This document shows positions 53,177 through 60,378 of a DNA stretch of 64,000 nt, one piece after another. The translations under genes and the position numbers were made by a program. Origin of the DNA: Oceanobacillus sojae (GTDB lineage Bacteria; Bacillota; Bacilli; Bacillales; Amphibacillaceae). The notes under the pieces are model-generated. The model ran no database searches and was not told the DNA's origin. It saw only the letters and a program-made list of their open reading frames with translations. Positions within the stretch are counted from its first letter, which is position 1. Each line of letters begins with the position of its first letter. The DNA lies in contig NZ_LT727812.1 in assembly GCF_900162665.1 (NCBI RefSeq), positions 343,484-407,483 on the forward strand. Reading direction: 5' to 3'.

Positions 53177-55813
53177 TTATTTCGCGTCAAACCAGCTTTC
53201 ACCATAAGAATAATCCACTTTCAATGGTACAGAAATCTCCACAGTTCTTTCCATCATTTCTGGAACAATTTCCTTTAAGATTTCAATTTCATCCTCTGGC
53301 GCCTCTAAAATCAATTCATCATGAACTTGTAATAAAAGCTTGGCCTGCAGTTTTTCTTGTTTAATTCGATGGTCTAAATCGATCATTGCTTTTTTTATAA
53401 TATCCGCAGCACTTCCCTGAATTGGTGTATTCATTGCTGTTCTTTCCGCAAAACTGCGCACATTAAAATTCCGGCTAGTAATATCAGGTAAGTAACGACG
53501 GCGATTCATGAGTGTGGATACATATCCTTTTTGTTTTGCTTCTACAACAATGTCATCCATATATTCTTTTACACTTGGATAGCTGTTAAAATACCGTTCA
53601 ATAAATTGTTTAGCTTCTTTTCTTGTAATCCCTAGGTTTTGGGATAAACCATAATCACTGATTCCATATACAATCCCAAAGTTAACGGCTTTTGCTTGAC
53701 GGCGCATATTCGATGTAACCTCATCCTTGCCCACATGAAATACATCCATAGCTGTCTGCGTGTGAATGTCTAGATTATTTTTAAAGGCGGCAATCAATTT
53801 CTCGTCCTCCGCTATATGAGCAAGTACCCGTAATTCAATCTGAGAATAATCAGCAGCAAACATTTTCCACCCTTTTTGAGACGGCACAAAAGCCTGGCGT
53901 ATTTTTCTGCCTTCCTCTAAACGAATAGGAATATTTTGCAGATTAGGATCTACGGAGCTTAATCTGCCGGTTTGCGTTAACGCCTGATTAAAGCGCGTAT
54001 GAATTTTATGTGTATCTTTACGGACTACCTTTTGCAAGCCCTCAATATAGGTTGATTGCAGCTTACCCAACTGACGGTACAAAAGTAATTTCGGTATTAT
54101 TTCATGCTGATCTGCAAGCTGTTCCAGTACATCAGCTGCTGTAGAATAGCCTGTCTTTGTTTTCTTGATCACGGGAAGCCCCAAATCTTCAAATAATACA
54201 GGACCAAGCTGCTTCGGTGAATTAAGATTGAATTCCTTGCCGGCTAATTCATACACTTCTTTTTCTAAATTGCTGAGTCTTTCCTTTAAGTCATCTCCCA
54301 TCTCCTTCAGACGACCGACATCTACCAGAACACCCTGATGCTCCATTTCAGCAAGAATCAGAGCAAGCGGCATTTCTAATTCCTTTAATAGTTTTGCCTG
54401 TTCATTTTCCTCTAGTTCTTTTTCCATTTCCGGATATAATTCAAGCAGGGCATTGGTTTTTCGAACAACGTGTTCGCTAAGTATTGCTTCTTCCGGTACT
54501 TTTTGTTTAGCGCCTTTACCATAAATCTCTTCATCAAAGGATAAATCATAATTTCCTTTTCTGCTGGCAATAGCAGGAATATCATGATTATTTTCAGCTG
54601 GATTGATTAAATAGGATGCGAGCAGGGCATCAAATATAATTCCTTCGATTTGAATATCATTACGCAGTAAAGCAACCTTTGTCCGTTTAGCATCAAATAC
54701 AATTTTCTTTTTCGCAGGATCTTCTGCCCAATTTTTAAAAACAGAAGATTTCATTGCAACAGAGGTAGGAATAAAGCTTTTTTTATTTTCATTTACAACC
54801 CCGATTCCTTCAACCGGTGCTGTATGATAATTTTCACCTAACATTTCTACAACAATTACATCTTCATTAGAGAAGATTTCTTCCGTTACTTCGTTCACAA
54901 TATCGTATTTAATTTCTTTATGTTCCACGGCCTCTTCTTCCGTTTCTTCAGAACCAGAAAGTCGTGTTAATAATGATTGGAATCCTAAATCCATAAAAAT
55001 ATTCCGGACAGATCCTGTTGAATAACCTTCATAAATGACATCTTCCAGATCAATCGTGACTGGAGAATCTCTGTTTATCGTTGCTAAATCTTTACTCATC
55101 ACTGCATCATCATGATATGTTGTTAAATTTTCCTTTAACTTTTTACCTTTCACTTCATCCAGGTGCTCATACACCTTTTCCAAGCTATTAAATTGTGTTA
55201 ACAGCTTTGTTGCTGTTTTTTCACCTACACCCGGAACACCCGGAATATTATCTGAGCTGTCTCCCATTAAGCCTTTTAAATCTGTAATCTGTTCAGGAGT
55301 TACCTGCATTTTCTCTAGAAGATACGCTGGTGTATACTTTTCAATCTCACTGATTCCTTTTTTAGTGACACTGACCGTAACATGATCCGATACAAGCTGG
55401 AGTAAATCCTTATCTCCAGAAATAACAGTCACTTCCCAATCCTGATTATCTGCCTGCTTCGATAATGTTCCAATAATATCATCTGCCTCGTATTGCTCCA
55501 GCTGATAATGTTTAATATCAAAGGCGTCAAGCAGTTCTTTTAAGACCGGAAATTGTTCCGAAAGCTCTGGGGGCGTTTTTTGACGTCCGCCTTTATATTC
55601 TTTATAGGTTTGATGGCGGAAGGTTGTTTTCCCTGCATCAAAGGCAACAAGCATATGTGTCGGCTTTTCTTCCTCTAAAATTCTGAGCAGCATCGTTGTA
55701 AAGCCATAAACCGCGTTGGTGTAGACACCTTTTTCATTATTTAACAGCGGCAACGCAAAAAAAGCACGATAAATAATACTGTTACCGTCAATTAAAATTA
55801 ACTTTTTGGTCAT
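53177..55813 (-). CDS. polA: DNA polymerase I
   Basis: Gap filling and primer removal. 878 residues: 5' nuclease domain (1-300, LILIDGNSIIYRAFFALPLL; LLDAFDIKHYQLEQYEADDI; DSSDNIPGVPGVGEKTATKL), a central 3'-5' exonuclease-like domain (300-470) that lacks the metal-binding acidic set, as in other Bacillus enzymes, and the polymerase domain with motif A AADYSQIELRVLAHI, motif B RRQAKAVNFGIVYG and motif C LLLQVHDELI. The ATG at 55811-55813 follows AAAGGAG; an upstream in-frame start has no site. Confidence 0.96.
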   Translation of the reverse strand: MTKKLILIDGNSIIYRAFFALPLLNNEKGVYTNAVYGFTTMLLRILEEEKPTHMLVAFDAGKTTFRHQTYKEYKGGRQKTPPELSEQFPVLKELLDAFDIKHYQLEQYEADDIIGTLSKQADNQDWEVTVISGDKDLLQLVSDHVTVSVTKKGISEIEKYTPAYLLEKMQVTPEQITDLKGLMGDSSDNIPGVPGVGEKTATKLLTQFNSLEKVYEHLDEVKGKKLKENLTTYHDDAVMSKDLATINRDSPVTIDLEDVIYEGYSTGSVRNIFMDLGFQSLLTRLSGSEETEEEAVEHKEIKYDIVNEVTEEIFSNEDVIVVEMLGENYHTAPVEGIGVVNENKKSFIPTSVAMKSSVFKNWAEDPAKKKIVFDAKRTKVALLRNDIQIEGIIFDALLASYLINPAENNHDIPAIASRKGNYDLSFDEEIYGKGAKQKVPEEAILSEHVVRKTNALLELYPEMEKELEENEQAKLLKELEMPLALILAEMEHQGVLVDVGRLKEMGDDLKERLSNLEKEVYELAGKEFNLNSPKQLGPVLFEDLGLPVIKKTKTGYSTAADVLEQLADQHEIIPKLLLYRQLGKLQSTYIEGLQKVVRKDTHKIHTRFNQALTQTGRLSSVDPNLQNIPIRLEEGRKIRQAFVPSQKGWKMFAADYSQIELRVLAHIAEDEKLIAAFKNNLDIHTQTAMDVFHVGKDEVTSNMRRQAKAVNFGIVYGISDYGLSQNLGITRKEAKQFIERYFNSYPSVKEYMDDIVVEAKQKGYVSTLMNRRRYLPDITSRNFNVRSFAERTAMNTPIQGSAADIIKKAMIDLDHRIKQEKLQAKLLLQVHDELILEAPEDEIEILKEIVPEMMERTVEISVPLKVDYSYGESWFDAK

Positions 55814-55953
55814 AATCCCGTCTCCTTTATCTATCATCTGAGTACTATCATTTTATCATGTTTGCAGAGAACTGCATAATATCCACATTTGCTTAGTAAA
55901 CAGGATAACCTTTATGAAGTTGCTTCATAACAATTAGATATAAGTGCTTGTTT

Positions 55954-56219
55954 AAGAACAAAAGCGCAGAGCGCCTGCTTAAAAACGTAGAGATTGGAGC
56001 GGTGCAACTGAGATAAAGGAAACATGCCCCTTTAGGGGTATGCCGACGTTAGGCTTCAGCCTGTTTTTAGTCGGCCTTCCTTTACTTTAAACCGATGTTG
56101 ACTTATCGTAGGGCGCTCACGTGAAATCTCCTAGTTTTTGGCGCTCGGAGCTGGATGTGGCTGTTTTTCTATAAATAGTTATCCACAAGGCAATAATTCT
56201 ATAATTTTCTAGACAGCAA
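55954..56219 (-). repeat. dispersed repeat family A, full copy
   Basis: About 266 bp between polA and phoR, non-coding and highly structured. Helices: TAAAGGAA (56014-56021) / TTCCTTTA (56077-56084); CCCC / GGGG around TTTA (56027-56038); GCCGAC (56042-56047) / GTCGGC (56070-56075) with inner GGCT / AGCC; and outer GAGCGCC (55969-55975) that can pair with GGCGCTC at either 56112-56118 or 56140-56146. The right 100 nt match positions 1-107. It ends at the phoR terminator. Confidence 0.75.
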
Positions 56220-56251
56220 GAAAAGCCATCGCTATGGCTATAGCGATGACC
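56219..56251 (-). terminator. terminator of phoPR
   Basis: TCATCGCTA pairs with TAGCGATGG around TAGCCA on the minus strand, followed by CTTTTCTTG, immediately after the phoR stop. Confidence 0.75.
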
Positions 56252-57615
56252 TAGTCTTTCGGGATATATACATGAATGGTCGTACCTTTATTTACTTCAC
56301 TGTCTACAACAATTTCTCCCTGATGGACTTCTACAATATGCTTTACAATGGCTAAACCTAAACCGGTGCCGCCTGTATTCCTGCTTCGATCTTTATCTAC
56401 ACGATAAAACCGCTCAAATACCCTTTGAAGTACCTTTTGCTCCATACCAATCCCTGTATCCTCCACTGAAAAATGAACACGATGTTCATCCTCAGATACT
56501 TTCAGATTCACATTTCCTCCAGATGGTGTATAGTTAATCGCATTATCCACGAGATTTATAATAACCTGCTTTAATTTCTCGGCATCTGCATGAATGCTTA
56601 CGTCTGAGGAAATGGACATTGTAAAATTCAGTTCTTTTTTCTTTGCTTTTTGTTCTAATGATGGCAGAACTGCATCAATCATCTGTTTGACATGGAAATC
56701 TTCTTTTTCCAGTTGAAAACCTTCTCTTTCTAGACGGGATAATTCTAATAAATCTTCAATAAGCAGCTGTAACCGATGACTTTCTTTGTAAATAATCTCA
56801 ATAAATTCCTCTGCTGCTTTTTCATCATGCTGGGCGTCTTTTAATGTTTCTGCAAAGCCTCGAATAGAAGTAATTGGTGTTCGCAGCTCATGAGAAACAT
56901 TCGCTACAAAATCCTTACGCATCTTTTCCAGCCGCTTTAATTCTGTAATATCATAAATAACCAATACTGCGCCTTTAATCATATTATGCTCATTAAAAAT
57001 AGGTGCGGCAATTACCTCCATGTAATTTTTAGTCAGCCCACGTTTATTTTTAAACTGCTGTTTGACCGGCTTTTCATATAGAAATGTTTTTTGAATAACA
57101 TCGTGCATCGCCTCATTTTCAAATACATCATAATATAAATGGCCGCGATATTGTTTCTCCTTTCCATGAAACATCTCCAGGAATCCGCGATTCACCAGAT
57201 GAACATATCCTTTCTCATCAATAAGAGCAAGACCGTTTTTCATATTATCAATAATAGAAGTGAGCTGCTCTGCATGCATTTGCTCCTGAATGGTAATCTC
57301 ATTCATATTTCGGGCTAATTTATTAATATTTTTACTTAATTGCTCCATTTCTTCACTATTTCCATTATAGAAACGGGCAGAGTAATTTCCCTTGATCATT
57401 TCATTTACAGTTTTTGAAGCTTTTTTCAGTGGCCTCGTATATTTATTATAGAACTGCATGAATATAATAGAAATCACTAAAAATTCAACTAAAATAATGG
57501 CAATAATAAATACCCAGTTTCCTTCAGCTTGTACCATTAACCATCCAGATAATATCAGGACAATTGTGATACCAAGTATATTGGGGAACAGGGCTTTAGA
57601 AAATAAAATCTTCAT
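56251..57615 (-). CDS. phoR: phosphate-regulon-type sensor histidine kinase PhoR, short-sensor form
   Basis: Membrane kinase for PhoP, 454 residues. Two helices at about 8-28 and 35-55 are separated by only six residues (QAEGNW), so no extracytoplasmic domain exists; B. subtilis PhoR (about 580 residues) has one. Then HAMP (56-110), a PAS domain (115-225), the H-box FVANVSHELRTPITSIRGF with H242, and the HATPase domain with VDNAINYTPSGG, VEDTGIGM and GGTGLGLAIVKHIV. The ATG follows the phoP stop directly, with the site GAGGAG inside phoP. The name rests on the pairing with PhoP and the polA neighbourhood. Confidence 0.9.
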   Translation of the reverse strand: MKILFSKALFPNILGITIVLILSGWLMVQAEGNWVFIIAIILVEFLVISIIFMQFYNKYTRPLKKASKTVNEMIKGNYSARFYNGNSEEMEQLSKNINKLARNMNEITIQEQMHAEQLTSIIDNMKNGLALIDEKGYVHLVNRGFLEMFHGKEKQYRGHLYYDVFENEAMHDVIQKTFLYEKPVKQQFKNKRGLTKNYMEVIAAPIFNEHNMIKGAVLVIYDITELKRLEKMRKDFVANVSHELRTPITSIRGFAETLKDAQHDEKAAEEFIEIIYKESHRLQLLIEDLLELSRLEREGFQLEKEDFHVKQMIDAVLPSLEQKAKKKELNFTMSISSDVSIHADAEKLKQVIINLVDNAINYTPSGGNVNLKVSEDEHRVHFSVEDTGIGMEQKVLQRVFERFYRVDKDRSRNTGGTGLGLAIVKHIVEVHQGEIVVDSEVNKGTTIHVYIPKD

Positions 57616-58308
57616 TTAAACCGGCTCCTCTAGTTTATAACCTAATCCACGGACTGTTTTAATATAAACAGGCTTTTTTGAATTTGGTTCAATTTTATCC
57701 CGCAGATGACTCACATGTACATCTACAATTCTTGTATCACCAACAAAATCATAATCCCATACACTGCTGAGCAATTGATCTCTGGAAATAACCTTTCCTT
57801 TATGTTTAGCCAGATAGTACAGCAGTTCAAACTCTTTTCTGGTAAAAGTAATTAATTCTCCATCCATTTCTGCTTCATAGCGCTCTGGATAAATAATTAA
57901 ATCCTTTATTTTGATGGCTTGAAAATTGTTTTCCAGCGGGCGCTGTGTTCTTCTGATAATTGCTTTGACACGGGCAACCACTTCTTTCGGACTGAACGGT
58001 TTTGTCAAATAATCGTCCGCTCCAAGCTCCAGCCCAAGAATTTTATCAATTTCCTCATCTTTTGCTGTAAGCATTAAGATGGGTGTATCAATATCTTCTT
58101 TTCTTAATTTCCGGCATACTTCCATTCCATCCAGTTTTGGGAGCATTAAATCTAAAATAATTAATTCATAGCTGTCAGCAGCAGCTTTTTGATAAGCTTC
58201 TTCTCCATCGTATGCTACATCTGTAGTAAATCCGGCATTTTCAATGTTATATTTTAATAAAGTAACAATCGACTGCTCATCATCCACAATTAGAATTTGT
58301 TTTCCCAT
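57616..58308 (-). CDS. phoP: response regulator PhoP
   Basis: An OmpR-type regulator of 230 residues. The receiver domain has the acidic pocket (VDDEQS), phospho-acceptor D53 in LIILDLMLPKLDGMEV, conserved T in MLTAKDEEID and K in YLTKPFSP. The C-terminal winged helix has ITFTRKEFELLYYLAKHKGK and SVWDYDFVGDTRIVDVHVSH, then LRDKIE. It controls the phosphate-starvation response in Bacillus. It is first in phoPR. In B. subtilis the operon follows citZ-icd-mdh; here a repeat-rich gap and thiT lie upstream. Confidence 0.93.
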   Translation of the reverse strand: MGKQILIVDDEQSIVTLLKYNIENAGFTTDVAYDGEEAYQKAAADSYELIILDLMLPKLDGMEVCRKLRKEDIDTPILMLTAKDEEIDKILGLELGADDYLTKPFSPKEVVARVKAIIRRTQRPLENNFQAIKIKDLIIYPERYEAEMDGELITFTRKEFELLYYLAKHKGKVISRDQLLSSVWDYDFVGDTRIVDVHVSHLRDKIEPNSKKPVYIKTVRGLGYKLEEPV

Positions 58309-58549
58309 TTAGAAAAATCCCCCCTGATTCATATATATGCTTCCATTGATGAAATTTTCATCCCAAAGCATTTTTCTCCTGCTGAACAGGAATATGATTA
58401 CTTCTTCTTTTCATGTAATCATTTCTTTTATTTTCTTTATTCTACCATTATTCACGAACATAGCCTATTACATAAGTAAATGTTAATAAAACTTAACAAA
58501 ACCTTGGAACGCATTAATCGTCAAAATTTAGAATAGATTACTTATTCAG
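58309..58549. other. phoPR upstream region
   Basis: About 240 AT-rich nt. Several TTAACA/TTAATAA-like words near 58470-58500 (AAATGTTAATAAAACTTAACA) recall Pho-box direct repeats, which would fit autoregulation, but spacing was not verified. No gene. Confidence 0.35.
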
Positions 58550-58673
58550 TCAACTTTCACAAAAAAATAATTTACTTATCATAGAGACAGGTGTTGATCG
58601 TTCCTTCCATCTATCTCTTGACAGAGCAAAAACTCTAGCTAGAAAGAAGGTAATATGTGAGGCTCACCGCTGC

Positions 58674-58791
58674 GGCGGACCGTTTTGCTTTCCTAGGGGC
58701 ATGCTCTTCAGCTAACTTTTGCCAAGAAGAGCACTTGGCAAAAGTGGATCTTCAGATGATGCTAATCCCTCAGGAGTCAAAACGGTCCGCC
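58674..58791 (+). repeat. two-stem structured element, copy 1
   Basis: Outer 14-bp stem GGCGGACCGTTTTG / CAAAACGGTCCGCC (58674-58687, 58778-58791) and inner 12-bp stem ACTTTTGCCAAG / CTTGGCAAAAGT (58715-58726, 58734-58745), both perfect. Confidence 0.75.
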
Positions 58792-59085
58792 TCCGCTAGA
58801 AGGGAATTCTATACCTTTTAATACAACGGAGCCAATAGAAATTAGATAGTAAAGAACATATTTTTCGTGGTGCATATAAAAGTGCCCCATCGCGATTACT
58901 TTCTGTTCATAAAAGCTATTCCCGATATTTATTATTCATGCTGTGTGGTGCGTCATAGTTTCAATTGCCAAATCAACCATTTAAAACACTAAAATGATCT
59001 TTTCATCAAGCAAAAAGCAATTATTTCATTCAACTCCATCTGGATATGATTCCTTTCATTCGCTGCAGAGGCCTAACTGAGCGCA

Positions 59086-59196
59086 GACCAGCCACGTAGA
59101 CTCCTATGGGACAGGGCGAGCTGAAGATCCACTTGAAAAGCGGGTTTCTTTTCAAGTTAGCTGAAGCCGTCCCCATGGAAAGCGGAGTGGTTGGTC
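59086..59196 (-). repeat. two-stem structured element, copy 2 (inverted)
   Basis: Outer stem GACCAGCCAC / GTGGTTGGTC (59086-59095, 59187-59196; one G-T pair) and inner 10-bp stem ACTTGAAAAG / CTTTTCAAGT (59131-59140, 59148-59157). The single-stranded linkers match copy 1, while the stems differ in sequence but still pair. Confidence 0.75.
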
Positions 59197-59358
59197 GGAG
59201 CGGAGCTATACACAATCTCCATTTCAATAAAAAGATGATTTAACAACATGCAAGAAGGATAATATAGAACATGCTCCTCTTAGAATAGTAAGGTATAGAT
59301 GCTTATTCTCAAGTGCGAAAGTTAAATTATTTAAATATAGTTCTGTTATTCTTTATAG

Positions 59359-59398
59359 AAAAAAACCTGAAGCGATATAAGTGCTGCAGGTTTTTTGT
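59359..59398 (-). terminator. terminator of thiT
   Basis: AAAAAACCTGCAGCACTTAT folds with ATCGCTTCAGGTTTTTT (stem AAAAAACCTG / CAGGTTTTTT) on the minus strand. Confidence 0.75.
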
Positions 59399-59462
59399 GT
59401 GAGGGAGTTTTCCAAAGTATAACTTGTTCAAAATTAATTCGTGGCTGCTTTTCTCTTTTATT

Positions 59463-60029
59463 TTAAATTTTCCCTGTTAATGTTCTCGGCTGTTTGTAAA
59501 ACAAAAGAAATACAACAATCAGACTCAGTATAAAAGATGGAATCATATACGATGAATTATAAATTAACGAATAGAGCCAGGCCGGCTGCCCTTCTACTGC
59601 AGATCCGAAGAAAACCATTCCTGCAATATAATGACAAACAAAACGCGCTGCAGACCCCAAAAATATTCCAATTAAAATATAGGAAAAAGCTTTCTTCATC
59701 TGCTTACCTTTTATACTTTCCATCACCTGTTTAGAGACTATTCCTGCCAGGCCGACAACAGTAAATGCCAGTCCATACTCAATAATCCCCTGTACTGGAT
59801 GCATAATGAAAGCTGTCCCTGTTGCAACCTGTAATACACCCCAAAGAAACCCTGATAAAAGACCGCCTTTAAGCCCCCAGCGGAAAGCAACAATAAAAAT
59901 AGGAATCATAGCAAAAGAAACAGATCCACCCTGTGGCCAAAGCTTAAATCCTATCGGTAAAATATCCAGTAATAATGCCAGCGCAGTAAATATTGCTACC
60001 TCTACTAAAAAAAGTGTTTTATTTTTCAA
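59463..60029 (-). CDS. thiT: ECF transporter thiamine-binding S component ThiT
   Basis: Binds thiamine in the membrane and works with the shared EcfAA'T module. A 188-residue protein with six hydrophobic segments; LWPQGGSVSFAMIPIFIVAF and RWGLKGGLLSGFLWGVLQ are the ThiT (YuaJ) signature, with IMHPVQGIIEYGLAF and ARFVCHYIAGMVFF further on. The TTG at 60027-60029 is 8 nt after GGGGG and gives the usual length; upstream starts add a segment unlike the family. A TPP riboswitch in its leader confirms the function. Confidence 0.94.
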   Translation of the reverse strand: MKNKTLFLVEVAIFTALALLLDILPIGFKLWPQGGSVSFAMIPIFIVAFRWGLKGGLLSGFLWGVLQVATGTAFIMHPVQGIIEYGLAFTVVGLAGIVSKQVMESIKGKQMKKAFSYILIGIFLGSAARFVCHYIAGMVFFGSAVEGQPAWLYSLIYNSSYMIPSFILSLIVVFLLFYKQPRTLTGKI

Positions 60030-60110
60030 TTCCTTTTCCCCCAAATACATGAAGCTATGACAATATAGATTTTGGTTTCTCCGTAGCTTCAACAGTCTTT
60101 TTTACACAAC

Positions 60111-60320
60111 AAAAAAGTAATGCCAAGGGAGTCTTCTTGATGGCGACATTCTTAAAAGAGAGTACATCTCTATAGAACATCTAAAACTCCGCTCACACAT
60201 TACTTTTATATCCATCAAAAAGTCCACAATCCCTACGCCAGCGCTAACTGACAGGTTCAAAGGGTCAGAACACAAATCGTGTTCACTCTCAGCCAATGGC
60301 TCCCCTTGCAGGCTTTTTTT
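60111..60320 (-). ncRNA. TPP riboswitch of thiT
   Basis: The minus strand has the THI-box order: AAGGGGAGCC, GGCTGAGAGTGAACACG, CTGACCCTTTGAACCTGTCA, then GCGCTGGCGTAGGGA (aptamer about 60222-60316). The expression platform is a long terminator with arms AAAAGTAATG (60198-60207) and CATTACTTTT (60113-60122), followed by TTG. Bound TPP should favour termination before thiT. Confidence 0.95.
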
Positions 60321-60342
60321 ATTCACTTTTTTGTATAAGTTC

Positions 60343-60371
60343 AGTATAAATCACTTTACGGTAAATCGCAA
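60343..60371 (-). promoter_or_regulatory. promoter of thiT riboswitch transcript
   Basis: Minus-strand TTGCGA (60366-60371), 17-nt spacer, TATACT (60343-60348), about 15 nt upstream of the aptamer. It lies just after the oligoendopeptidase stop. Confidence 0.65.
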
Positions 60372-60378
60372 TAGCTTA

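Larger units (their letters stand above)
58550..59330. repeat. family C repeat, large form enclosing two inverted structured copies
   Basis: The ends match the 86-bp copy at 44811-44896: left CAACTTTCAC ... TTATCATAGAGACAGG (58551-58592), right AAGGTATAGATGCTTATTCT with GTGCGAAAGTTAAA (59290-59326). The roughly 690-nt interior has no substantial ORF but holds two inverted copies of a two-stem element (58674-58791 and 59086-59196) sharing TTCAGCTAACTT and GTGGATCTTCAG. Confidence 0.7.

Noticed and set aside
59030-59227. 65-codon minus-strand frame in the phoP-thiT gap
   Set aside because: It lies across the structured repeat copy 2; the stems and shared linkers explain the sequence better than coding.
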